Shown one piece after another: positions 1-6,287 of a DNA stretch of 11,225 nt (within the stretch, counting starts at the first letter, position 1; the number at the start of each line of letters is the position of its first letter). Both the position numbers and the translations under genes were made by a program. The DNA is taken from positions 1-11,225 of the forward strand of contig CAZVCG010000050.1 in assembly GCA_964626265.1 (NCBI GenBank), written 5' to 3'. This DNA is from CAZVCG01 sp964626265 (GTDB taxonomy: Bacteria; Pseudomonadota; Alphaproteobacteria; UBA9219). Below the pieces are notes generated by a model. The model was not told the DNA's origin. It did no database searches and saw nothing but the letters and a program-made list of their open reading frames with translations.

Positions 1-225
1 GGTCGAGCGCCGAGCCCGCGCGGCTCTCCAGCGCCTCCGGCAGCCGGCCCCCCCGCCATAAGGCGTGTCGTCCACCGTCCGGTGCTTGTCTGTCGCGAAA
101 TCGCGGATGTTCAAAACATCCAGCTTCCATAGGTTATCGGCTAGCGCCTTGCCCGCCAGGCTCGCGCCCAGAGGACCCGGAAACATCTCCGGAAACAGCG
201 TTAAGACTTGCGCCTGCCAGCTCAT
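1..225 (-). CDS. trmD: tRNA (guanine37-N1)-methyltransferase TrmD, N-terminal part, cut by window edge
   Basis: TrmD uses S-adenosylmethionine to methylate N1 of G37 in tRNAs that read CNN-type codons, which prevents +1 frameshifting. Only the N-terminal 75 codons are present. The first 60 residues are clear family sequence: a start rich in LTLFPEMF, then an RDFATDKHRTVDDTPYGGG block that belongs to the SAM-binding SPOUT fold. The family normally continues GGGAGM followed by V-x-x-P. Here the reading frame instead becomes Arg-rich after GGGAG (base 43 and lower), right beside a 7-base C run at 48-54. Shifting the frame by one or two bases does not restore TrmD sequence. The ATG at 225-223 overlaps the TGA of the preceding peptidase-like gene (ATGA), with an AAGG about 9 bases upstream, so translation is probably coupled. 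The N-terminal identity is secure. Whether the gene is intact cannot be told from this window. Confidence 0.88.
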   Translation of the reverse strand, partial: MSWQAQVLTLFPEMFPGPLGASLAGKALADNLWKLDVLNIRDFATDKHRTVDDTPYGGGAGCRRRWRAARARRST

Positions 226-893
226 TCCGCCGCCTTGCTCTCGTGATGGATAATAATCCCGCGGCCTGCGAAAAACCTGTTGAAATCGCGCAGCGAAACC
301 TTGGCGTTCGCCTGCGCTTTCGGCTCGTGGCCCGATGGATTATGGAACGTCACGTCCTCGCCCGTCGCCCCCGTGACCAGCACCAAATGCCCGCCTTTTT
401 TGGGCGGTGTACGTTCCGGCCAACGGATGCTCGGATGCACCGACGCGATGAAAAACGCATGGTCTTCCATGATGGCGGGAATGTCCGCTGCCGAAAGATT
501 GGTGGCTACCTCTGCGCTCATGCCGAATTCCTTACGCACGAACTCGACAAACGGAGCATAGATCATGCCGAAAATATGACCCTCGGTTTCGGTGTAAGTG
601 CCATAGGGCAGGCTGCGCCTTAACAAATCTATGGTTAAATGCGTTTTGCCCGTCATGGCGGCAAGGATCATTTTCAGGCACGCCATCCCGCATATATGGT
701 TTGCCCATTTGACGTATTCCTGCTGCGTTTGCGCGCCCGACGCCATCCATAACGGATCATCGGCAGGCGTCGCTCTTCCTTCAATTATATCCAACGCTAA
801 AGGGGCCATTTCCCATTGGCAGAAATAGGGAACGGGCCACATTTTAAAGGCCCCTTCCCCCACCTGCTTGAATGTCTTGGCGGTCTGGCTCAT
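222..893 (-). CDS. C39-like papain-fold cysteine peptidase (hypothetical) inside the rimM-trmD operon
   Basis: The 223-residue protein resembles the peptidase C39-like family. Near the N terminus is VPYFCQW (residues 21-27), where Q26 could form the oxyanion hole. The segment HICGMAC follows, with C68 as the likely nucleophile in a C-G-x-A context. GGHLVLVTG comes later with H169 as the likely catalytic His, then FHNPSG with N185 as the third residue. I see no signal peptide, Gly-Gly leader-peptide context or transmembrane segment, so it is probably cytoplasmic and not a bacteriocin-exporter domain. I chose the ATG at 893 over one 14 codons upstream. It overlaps the rimM TGA as ATGA and has an AAAGG about 10 bases upstream. 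Its own TGA overlaps the trmD ATG in the same way, so it is an integral operon member. Substrate and role are unknown. The fold call is from motifs only, and it could be a non-proteolytic relative. Confidence 0.72.
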   Translation of the reverse strand: MSQTAKTFKQVGEGAFKMWPVPYFCQWEMAPLALDIIEGRATPADDPLWMASGAQTQQEYVKWANHICGMACLKMILAAMTGKTHLTIDLLRRSLPYGTYTETEGHIFGMIYAPFVEFVRKEFGMSAEVATNLSAADIPAIMEDHAFFIASVHPSIRWPERTPPKKGGHLVLVTGATGEDVTFHNPSGHEPKAQANAKVSLRDFNRFFAGRGIIIHHESKAAE

Positions 894-1432
894 GCGCTTT
901 TGCCTTTCTCTGGTTTGGACTCCGCGTTCAACCATCCCTCCGGCACAAAGACGGTTAACGCGCCCCCATCCAAATCAATTTCGGGCACATAAACATCGTT
1001 AAACGGCAGCATGAAACTCGCCCCCTTTTTGGGCTGAATTTCCAGAAAAGGACCAGCTCCATAATCATGAAGTGCTTGAACTTCGCCAAGCGGTTTGCCT
1101 TCAACCGTCAAAACCTTGAGACCTACAAGATCAACTTCATAATACTCGCTCTTGCGAGCTTTGGGTAAAGCCGCCCGCTCAACGAACAGCTTCGTGCCGC
1201 GCAACGCGTCGGCAGAATCCTTGTCCTTCACGTCGACAATAGACGCGATAAAATCGTTCTTGGTCGCGCCTTTGCGTTTCAGCGCGAATACGCGTTTACC
1301 GCTTTCGTCCGCAATGGTTTTAAACATGAAAAGAGACTTAGGGTCAGCCGTATAACTGCGCACGCGCACGTCGCCTCTTACGCCATGCGCGCCCAGAATG
1401 ACTCCGACAAGGATCCTGCGGTTGCCTTGCAC
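890..1432 (-). CDS. rimM: 16S rRNA processing / 30S maturation factor RimM
   Basis: RimM binds ribosomal protein uS19 and helps mature the head of the 30S subunit. The 180-residue product has the usual two-domain layout. An N-terminal RimM beta-barrel begins with VGVILGAHGVRGDVRVRSYT (about residues 9-28). A C-terminal PRC-barrel follows, with YYEVDLVGLKV (about 97-107) and LPFNDVYVPEIDL near the end. The length is normal for the family. The start is a GTG at 1432-1430, 9 bases after the rpsP stop, with an AAGG that overlaps the rpsP TAA as ribosome-binding site. Its TGA overlaps the ATG of the peptidase-like gene. In many bacteria rimM is followed directly by trmD, and here one gene intervenes. 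Confidence 0.95.
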   Translation of the reverse strand: MQGNRRILVGVILGAHGVRGDVRVRSYTADPKSLFMFKTIADESGKRVFALKRKGATKNDFIASIVDVKDKDSADALRGTKLFVERAALPKARKSEYYEVDLVGLKVLTVEGKPLGEVQALHDYGAGPFLEIQPKKGASFMLPFNDVYVPEIDLDGGALTVFVPEGWLNAESKPEKGKSA

Positions 1433-1441
1433 GAGCTAGCC

Positions 1442-1816
1442 TTAGCCCTCCGCTGGCGCAGCAGCAGCTTCAGCAGCGGCCTTGACGGCTTCGGCTTCCA
1501 TCTTCATTCGTTCCTGAGCCTTGGCGCGCGGCGCGGACTTCTTCGGCGTATTGCGGATTTCGACCTTCGGGCCGAGCCCAGCAGCGTGCAAAAACTTCGC
1601 GACGCGTTCGCTGGGCTGCGCACCCTTGCTGAGCCAGTATTTGACGCGATCGGTGACAAGCGTCACGCGCTTGTCGCTCTCGCGCGGTAACATCGGGTTG
1701 TAGGTGCCGACCTTTTCGATAAAGCGGCCATCGCGAGGGCTGCGGCTGTCGGCCGCAACGATGTGATAGAATGGACGTTTCTTTGCGCCGTGACGCGTCA
1801 TTCTGAGTGTAAGCAT
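1442..1816 (-). CDS. rpsP: Small ribosomal subunit protein bS16
   Basis: bS16 is an early-binding protein of the 30S body. The 124-residue product opens MLTLRMTRHGAKKRPFYHIV, then has the conserved ADSRSPRDGRFIEKVGTYNP segment and the VKYWLSKGAQPSERVAKFL helix. A tail of roughly 30-40 residues rich in Ala, Lys and Glu follows the conserved core. Such tails are common in alphaproteobacterial bS16 and are probably flexible. The ATG at 1816 has a purine-rich GAGAGAAAAAAT stretch just upstream that serves as ribosome-binding site. It sits between ffh (108-base gap) and rimM (9-base gap) in the classic order. Confidence 0.97.
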   Translation of the reverse strand: MLTLRMTRHGAKKRPFYHIVAADSRSPRDGRFIEKVGTYNPMLPRESDKRVTLVTDRVKYWLSKGAQPSERVAKFLHAAGLGPKVEIRNTPKKSAPRAKAQERMKMEAEAVKAAAEAAAAPAEG

Positions 1817-1855
1817 ATTTTTTCTCTCTTTCTTTTACTCTTGTTAAAATTAAAG

Positions 1856-1924
1856 GGGTCAGGGTACAGCATTCAGGAATCAGTAATAAATTCTTCCTGA
1901 TCCCTGAATGCTGAAACCTGATAC
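1856..1924. repeat. Palindrome of 7-base CTGANNN units after ffh
   Basis: A 17-base inverted repeat (1867-1883 against 1897-1913, one mismatch, 13-base loop) sits directly after the ffh stop. Each arm is itself made of four 7-base units. The right arm on the plus strand reads CTGATCC, CTGAATG, CTGAAAC, CTGATAC (1897-1924). The left arm on the minus strand reads CTGATTC, CTGAATG, CTGTACC, CTGACCC (1883 down to 1856). The RNA could form a long hairpin between ffh and rpsP and act as a processing site, partial terminator or mRNA stabiliser. There is no clean U-tract after it, so I do not call it an intrinsic terminator. It may be one copy of a dispersed repeat family. Confidence 0.75.
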
Positions 1925-3307
1925 CTACTCCTTCTTTCCCCCCATGCCCGTCATGTCGCCGCCCATCATTCTGGGCATCATGCTGCGCATGAATCCCGTT
2001 TTGCCGAGCTTTTGAAGTTGCTTCATGACTTTCTGCATTTCGAGAAACTGTTTGATGAGGCGGTTGACATCCGCCACATCCACGCCCGCGCCGTTCGCAA
2101 TGCGGCGCTTGCGCGAAGCCTGTAAAAGATTGACGTCGCGCCGTTCGGCGCGCGTCATGGATTGAATGATCGCCTCCTGACGTTTGATAGCCTTGTCATC
2201 GATGTTCGCGTTCTTAAGCTGATCCTTGATCTTGGCCACGCCGGGCATCAGGTTCATGAAACCGCTCAGCCCACCCATACGGCGCATTTGCTGCAACTGC
2301 TTGGCCAGATCGTTAAAGTCGAACGATTTGCCCGACAAAAACTTTTGCGCCATTTCGTTGGCAACGTCTTCATCGACCGTAGCCGCCGCCTTTTCGACAA
2401 GCGAAACCACGTCGCCCATGCCCAAGATGCGGCCCGCCAAACGGTCGGGATGATAAACTTCAAGCGCCGATGTTTTTTCACCTACGCCAAGTAACTTGAT
2501 CGGCTTGCCCGTAACAGCGCGCATGGAAAGCGCCGCGCCGCCGCGCGCATCGCCGTCGACACGCGTCAGCACCATGCCGGTGACGCCGATCTTCTGGTTG
2601 AATTGCGTGGCCGTATTCACGGCGTCTTGCCCCGTCATCGCATCGACGACAAGCAACATTTCATGCGGGTTGGAAGCGTCGCGCACAGCCGCCGCTTCGG
2701 CCATCAATTCGTCGTCAATCGCGAGGCGGCCAGCCGTATCGAGAATGACCACGTCATAGCCTTCCAGCACTGCAGTCTTAAGGGCGCGGCGCGTAATCTC
2801 GACCGGATCCTGCCCCGGAACGACGGGCAAACTGGACCCGCCAATTTGCTGCGCCAGAACCGCCAATTGTTCCTGAGCGGCCGGACGGCGCACATCAAGC
2901 GATGCCAGAAGCACCTTCTTTTTTTCTTTTTCATTCAGGTGCTTCGCCAGTTTTGCTGACGTTGTGGTTTTGCCCGACCCTTGCAGGCCGAGCATCATGA
3001 TGACGGCGGGCGGAGCCACGTTCAAGTTTAGGGGTTCGGCCGTCGTACCGAGGAGTTCGACCAGATTGTCGTGAACGATTTTGATGACTTGCTGGCCGGG
3101 CGTGACCGAGCGGATGACCTCTTGCCCGACCGCACGCTCTTTAACTTTGGCGACGAAATCTTTCACGACCGGCAGCGCGACATCGGCCTCAAGCAGCGCA
3201 ACGCGCACTTCGCGCATGGCGGCGTTCACGTCGTCCTCGGTGAGGCTGCCGCGCCGCGTGAGACGGTCCAAAATGCCGTTCAGTTTGCTGCTCAAGCTAT
3301 CGAACAT
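1925..3307 (-). CDS. ffh: Signal recognition particle GTPase Ffh
   Basis: Ffh is the protein subunit of bacterial SRP. It binds 4.5S RNA and hydrophobic signal sequences and docks with FtsY for co-translational membrane insertion. The 460-residue product has the N domain (about 1-90), with the ALLEADVAL motif near residue 37, and then the G domain. G-domain motifs are P-loop GLQGSGKTT (107-115), DVRRPAAQEQL (138-148), DTAGR (190-194), TRVDGDARGG (248-257) and a closing GVGEK. The M domain contains RRIANGAGVDVADVN (401-415) and a Met-rich C terminus for signal-sequence binding. All GTPase motifs look intact. I chose the ATG at 3307 (MFDSLSSKLNGILDRL, the usual family start), with AAGGA upstream. 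An ATG nine codons earlier has no spaced ribosome-binding site. It is the first gene of the minus-strand operon. Confidence 0.96.
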   Translation of the reverse strand: MFDSLSSKLNGILDRLTRRGSLTEDDVNAAMREVRVALLEADVALPVVKDFVAKVKERAVGQEVIRSVTPGQQVIKIVHDNLVELLGTTAEPLNLNVAPPAVIMMLGLQGSGKTTTSAKLAKHLNEKEKKKVLLASLDVRRPAAQEQLAVLAQQIGGSSLPVVPGQDPVEITRRALKTAVLEGYDVVILDTAGRLAIDDELMAEAAAVRDASNPHEMLLVVDAMTGQDAVNTATQFNQKIGVTGMVLTRVDGDARGGAALSMRAVTGKPIKLLGVGEKTSALEVYHPDRLAGRILGMGDVVSLVEKAAATVDEDVANEMAQKFLSGKSFDFNDLAKQLQQMRRMGGLSGFMNLMPGVAKIKDQLKNANIDDKAIKRQEAIIQSMTRAERRDVNLLQASRKRRIANGAGVDVADVNRLIKQFLEMQKVMKQLQKLGKTGFMRSMMPRMMGGDMTGMGGKKE

Positions 3308-3343
3308 CGATCGTTTACGTCCTTCAATACTCATTCCTCACTG

Positions 3344-3486
3344 GCGTCATCCCCGCGAAAGCGGGGATCCAGCGGCCCGCGTCTGCGGGCCACATAACAT
3401 ACATTCTGCGGCAACGGGCTTTATCGCAAATGCCTCATATGCTCGCTATCGCTCGCGCTGGATTCCCGCTTTCGCGGGAATGACGC
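3344..3486. repeat. Inverted pair of 31-base hairpin repeats (MITE/REP-like) upstream of ffh
   Basis: Two copies of a 31-base element face each other at 3344-3374 and 3456-3486, each starting GCGTCAT and ending ATCCAGCG when read inward. Each copy contains an 8-bp hairpin with a GAAA tetraloop: ATCCCCGC/GCGGGGAT on the left and ATTCCCGC/GCGGGAAT on the right. They differ at only two positions, and the two changes compensate within the stem. A further small hairpin (GGCCCGC-GTCT-GCGGGCC, 3374-3391) abuts the left copy. Such palindromic units are common dispersed intergenic repeats in alphaproteobacteria. The right stem also fits the ATTCCC-N8-GGGAAT shape known from neisserial dRS3 repeats. 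I see no transposase. The roughly 80 bases between the copies hold no recognisable gene. Confidence 0.8.
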
Positions 3487-3661
3487 TTACTGGTAGGCTC
3501 GCGCCAAACGCTTTCGGGCCAGTGCTCGCAACGCGAGGACTGACCTTGTCTTACCGCCCTATTCTTCTTGGCCGGAATGGCCCTTTTGTAGCTGAAAAAA
3601 GGGACTCAAGTCAAATACAGCTTTTTGGACTTTAATATATAGGTTAATGACTTGATTCACC
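3487..3661. other. Non-coding remainder of the ffh / ABC-permease intergenic region
   Basis: The divergent ffh and permease genes are 354 bases apart (3308-3661). Apart from the inverted repeat pair, this part holds a weak hairpin (CCCTTTT at 3581-3587 against AAAAGGG at 3597-3603). It also holds an AT-rich TTTAATATATAGG at 3631-3643, which could be the -10 region for the permease gene. I see no convincing -35 match, no RNA gene and no ORF with family resemblance. Confidence 0.45.
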
Positions 3662-4327
3662 ATGACCGTCTTCGACATCCTCATCAACTATCACATCGCA
3701 TTCTTGCAAGGCCTGAAGGTCACGCTCCAGCTGTGCGCCGTGATCTGGTCGGCGGGTATCGTGGGCGGCATTATGCTCGGCGTTGTGGGCGCTTACCGCC
3801 GCCACACGTGGGGCCGGTTCCTGCGCGGCATGTCGTTCGGCTTTTCGGCTATTCCGACGCTGGTCATCCTCTTCTGGCTGCACTACCCGGCCCAAGCCGC
3901 GTTTAACGTCGTGATCGATCCGTTTTACACGGCTGCCCTCACCCTCGCCCTCGTCAACATCTTCGGTGTGGGCGAAACGGTGCGCGGCGCGGTGGTCGAT
4001 TTCCCCTCGCAATACATTATCGCGGGGCGCGTGTGCGGCATGCGTACGCGCGACATCGTGCGCCACATCCAGTTGCCCATTCTATTCCGCCAATTGTTAC
4101 CCAGCATTCTTGTGCTGCAGGTCGGCATGTTGCACGCCAGTCTGTTCGCCAGCCTTATTTCCGTGGAAGAACTTTTCCGCGTGGCCCAGCGCATCAACAG
4201 CACGATTTATCGTCCCATCGAGATTTACACGGCGCTCGCCCTCTTCTTCCTGATGGTATGTTTGCCTATCAATCTGTTCGCCGAGTATTTAAAGCGGCGC
4301 TACACCCGCGATTTGTCGGAGCGCTGA
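3662..4327 (+). CDS. Polar amino-acid-type ABC transporter permease (HisM/GlnP-like)
   Basis: This is an inner-membrane permease subunit of the HisM/GlnP class, expected to import polar amino acids. It has 221 residues, normal for the family. Several hydrophobic segments are visible: about 14-42, 57-75, 89-108, 143-168 and 187-208. The cytoplasmic coupling loop is AGRVCGMRTRDIVRHIQLP (121-139), matching the EAA motif (G at position 7 and I-x-LP at the end), but with IAG instead of EAA at the front. The C-terminal block SVEELFRVAQRIN followed by PIEIYTALALFFLMVCLPIN is typical of the class. The ATPase gene starts 3 bases after its stop, so the two form an operon. No ribosome-binding site of good quality precedes the ATG. 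The substrate cannot be told, and no binding protein is encoded in the window. Confidence 0.85.
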   Translation: MTVFDILINYHIAFLQGLKVTLQLCAVIWSAGIVGGIMLGVVGAYRRHTWGRFLRGMSFGFSAIPTLVILFWLHYPAQAAFNVVIDPFYTAALTLALVNIFGVGETVRGAVVDFPSQYIIAGRVCGMRTRDIVRHIQLPILFRQLLPSILVLQVGMLHASLFASLISVEELFRVAQRINSTIYRPIEIYTALALFFLMVCLPINLFAEYLKRRYTRDLSER

Positions 4328-4330
4328 CCC

Positions 4331-5065
4331 ATGCTTGACGTACGCAACCTCGATTTTGGTTACAACGGCAGCACGCTGCTGAATGACATCAATTTGTCGA
4401 TCAAGCCCGGTGAAATCACCGTCCTCATCGGGCCGAGCGGCGCGGGCAAGACAACGCTCCTGCGCTGTCTCGCAAAGTTGGAAAAGCCCAAGCGAGGCAC
4501 AATCGTCATTGATGACGACGTGTATTCTTATCCTTGGCCGCCAGAAAAACCCTTCCTGCCGCCGTGGCCTAAGCTCACCGCCGTATTCCAGCAGCTTTTC
4601 CTGTGGCCGCACCTTACGCTGCACGAAAACATCATGCTGCCCGTGCGCCTGCATAACGGCGATGCGAAGGATCGCCACGACCAGTTCGACGAGATTGTCG
4701 AAGCCTTCGACATGAAGGAATTTATCAACCGCTATCCCAACGAAGCCTCGCTCGGCCAGCGCCAGCGCGTGGCCCTCGCCCGCGCGTTGATGCTTAAACC
4801 GCATTATCTGTTGCTGGACGAAATCACCTCGGCGCTGGATGTCGAACAGATCACCAAGATCCTGGGTTACCTCAAGCAATTGCGCGGCAAGGACATCGGC
4901 ATCTTCTTGATCACCCATTTGCTCGGCTTTGCCCGCCATGCGGCGGATCAGGTGCTGTTCATGGACGATGGCCGGATCGCCGAGCAAGGCGGCCCCGATA
5001 TCCTTAAAAACCCCCAGACCGAACGCCTCGCCCAATTCCTTTCGGTGATCGCTGCGGCCTCCTAA
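4331..5065 (+). CDS. ABC transporter ATP-binding protein (GlnQ/HisP-like)
   Basis: This is the 244-residue nucleotide-binding subunit that partners the upstream permease. It shows Walker A GPSGAGKTT (34-42), the Q-loop AVFQQLFLWPH (84-94), Walker B YLLLDE (159-164), the D-loop SALD (167-170) and switch His196 in LITHLL. Two positions are atypical. The signature motif is ASLGQ (139-143) where LSGGQ is usual, and the residue after the catalytic Glu is Ile, where Pro is usual (DEITSALD). Both changes occur within otherwise well-conserved sequence, so the protein is probably active but belongs to a divergent branch. It likely dimerises on two copies of the permease, as in other amino-acid importers of this type. 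Best alternative: an importer for a non-amino-acid substrate. Confidence 0.87.
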   Translation: MLDVRNLDFGYNGSTLLNDINLSIKPGEITVLIGPSGAGKTTLLRCLAKLEKPKRGTIVIDDDVYSYPWPPEKPFLPPWPKLTAVFQQLFLWPHLTLHENIMLPVRLHNGDAKDRHDQFDEIVEAFDMKEFINRYPNEASLGQRQRVALARALMLKPHYLLLDEITSALDVEQITKILGYLKQLRGKDIGIFLITHLLGFARHAADQVLFMDDGRIAEQGGPDILKNPQTERLAQFLSVIAAAS

Positions 5066-5228
5066 AGCCCATTAACCAATAGATTTTTGGCCATGAACGG
5101 GAAAGGCTTGCTTTTCCGCTCCCCATTTCCTAGAAAAGCCCCCTGTTCCGAGGCTTGCAGGCTTGCGCCCGGACAAATGATTTCACGACAAGGTTAAGCA
5201 AAGAAACTTAAGAAAGACACGGTAGCCC

Positions 5229-5534
5229 ATGAAGAAAGACGCGCACCCCGATTATCATGAAATTACCGTCGTCATGACCGACGGCACCCAGTTCACAACG
5301 CGCAGCACCTACGGCAAAAAGGGCGACCGGATTCAGCTGGATATTGACCCAAAGACGCATCCCGCATGGACGGGTATGCACCGCTTGGTTGACCGCGGCG
5401 GCCAGCTCGCCAAGTTCAACAAACGTTTTGCAGGACTTTCGGGCAAGAAGGACGAAGGAACCGCCGCTCCTGCCACAGGCGCGGACAAGATCAAGCTGAC
5501 AACCGGCGCAAGCGCGAAAAAGAAAAAAGCTTAA
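5229..5534 (+). CDS. rpmE: Large ribosomal subunit protein bL31
   Basis: bL31 bridges the 50S central protuberance and the 30S head. The 101-residue protein matches the alphaproteobacterial form: HPDYHEITVVMTDGTQF at the start, TTRSTYGKKGDRIQLDIDP, then HPAWTG and a GGQLAKFNKRF segment. It contains no cysteine, so it is the zinc-independent type. After residue 70 comes an extension of about 30 residues rich in Lys, Ala and Thr that ends in a Lys run. Ribosomal protein tails like this often contact rRNA. The ATG is preceded only by a weak ACGG. The gene ends just before a strong bidirectional terminator and is convergent with the RcdA-like gene, a pairing familiar in alphaproteobacteria. Confidence 0.95.
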   Translation: MKKDAHPDYHEITVVMTDGTQFTTRSTYGKKGDRIQLDIDPKTHPAWTGMHRLVDRGGQLAKFNKRFAGLSGKKDEGTAAPATGADKIKLTTGASAKKKKA

Positions 5535-5552
5535 GCGCACCATCGCTCCAAC

Positions 5553-5587
5553 AAAAAACGCGGCTTTCATTCGAAAGCCGCGTTTTT
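5553..5587. terminator. Bidirectional intrinsic terminator between rpmE and the RcdA-like gene
   Basis: A perfect 10-bp stem CGCGGCTTTC (5559-5568) pairs with GAAAGCCGCG (5573-5582) around the loop ATTC. It is followed by TTTTT on the plus strand (5583-5587) and flanked by AAAAAA at 5553-5558, which becomes a U-tract on the minus strand. It lies 18 bases after the rpmE stop and about 24 bases after the stop of the convergent gene, so it can end both transcripts. Confidence 0.92.
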
Positions 5588-5610
5588 ATGTTTGAGGCCC
5601 TCACGCCCGT

Positions 5611-6087
5611 TTAATTGATGCGATCCTCGCTTTCGTAAAACCTTACGCCCTGGATCATGCCGAAGTTCGGCACTTCGCCGGCGTCGAGCTTGGAGCGCAC
5701 CATGGCGTCCAAACGAAGAATACGTGAATATAGAGCGTGCGTACGCGTCAATAGATCGCGCAAGCCGGGCGGCAACTCCTCCAGTTCGGGTCCGGACTCG
5801 GCTTCGCACTCTTCGCTATCGCTCAGAACGTATTGCGGCGAAGCGAACTGCTCGGGTGAAATCTCGCCGGACAAAAGAGCCTTCATGGCCAAAAGCCATG
5901 TCATCACCTGAATGAGACGGGCGGAAACGCGTGTGTGCTGGTAACCAACCTGCAAACAGTGCGGCAGATCGAACTCGCGGCGATCGGATTGCTCGTGGTA
6001 GGCGATGTAGTTGCGCGCCTCGATGGTTAAGGCGACGCCCTCATCAAACGTCCGGTCTAAGAGCGTGGTCGCTTTTTGCTGATGCAT
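5611..6087 (-). CDS. rcdA: DUF1465 / RcdA-family protein (regulator of CtrA degradation homologue)
   Basis: In Caulobacter, RcdA is an adaptor that helps deliver substrates, including the master regulator CtrA, to the ClpXP protease at the cell pole. The 158-residue protein here shows the family layout. An N-terminal helix FDEGVALTIEARNYIAYHE (about 14-32) is followed by a helix with RVSARLIQVMTWLLAMKALLSGE (about 54-76). An acidic, poorly conserved linker (about 90-103) leads to the closing helix LLTRTHALYSRILRLDAMVRSKLD. There is no signal peptide or membrane segment. The ATG at 6087 has a strong CAGGGGGG ribosome-binding site 5 bases upstream. It is convergent with rpmE and shares its terminator. 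A TTAA-N7-TTAA motif lies 85-99 bases upstream of the start. Family membership is firm. The adaptor role is inferred from the family. Confidence 0.83.
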   Translation of the reverse strand: MHQQKATTLLDRTFDEGVALTIEARNYIAYHEQSDRREFDLPHCLQVGYQHTRVSARLIQVMTWLLAMKALLSGEISPEQFASPQYVLSDSEECEAESGPELEELPPGLRDLLTRTHALYSRILRLDAMVRSKLDAGEVPNFGMIQGVRFYESEDRIN

Positions 6088-6149
6088 GGCATCCCCCCTG
6101 AATCGTAGAATTCCCTTCTCTCCTATACTCAGGTCTACGACAGGGACTC

Positions 6150-6201
6150 TTAAGAACCCGTGTACTTAAGTTTAACAAGGCCTTAAGAACGATTGCTTTA
6201 A
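6150..6201. promoter_or_regulatory. TTAA cluster with a TTAA-N7-TTAA (CtrA-type) site upstream of the RcdA-like gene
   Basis: Five TTAA tetramers occur in 52 bases (6150, 6166, 6172, 6183, 6198). The pair at 6172-6175 and 6183-6186 is separated by exactly seven bases (CAAGGCC), the spacing of the full CtrA recognition sequence TTAA-N7-TTAA(C). The site is 85-99 bases upstream of the RcdA-like start codon and about 100 bases upstream of tRNA-Gln. It could therefore serve the minus-strand gene, which is the more meaningful target. Motif match only; binding is inferred. Confidence 0.5.
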
Positions 6202-6287
6202 CCAAAAAGTGAGGCTATTGTCCGGCCTCCTGAGGGTTCCCAAAAGCGCATTAATTTGCGATAGGATAGACCCTCAACCCAATATCT

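Noticed and set aside
3344..3486. Repeat pair considered as a CRISPR fragment
   Set aside because: There are only two copies, in inverted orientation, with internal hairpins and no spacer periodicity or cas genes.
3081..3635. 184-codon plus-strand open frame through the ffh 5' part and the inverted repeats
   Set aside because: It overlaps ffh antisense and runs through palindromic repeats. Its sequence is low-complexity and Ser/Arg-rich.
3602..3659. GACTCAAGTC and GACTTGATTC before the permease considered as an operator
   Set aside because: The inverted similarity is imperfect and short, and it could arise by chance in this AT-rich leader.
4289..5035. 248-codon open frame on the minus strand opposite the ABC ATPase gene
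   Set aside because: It lies wholly antisense to a gene with all ABC motifs. Its translation has no recognisable domain and reflects the codon bias of the real gene.
5066..5228. GGAAA/TTTCC hairpin after the ABC ATPase considered as a terminator
   Set aside because: The stem has a bulge and no U-tract follows. No clear promoter for rpmE could be named either.
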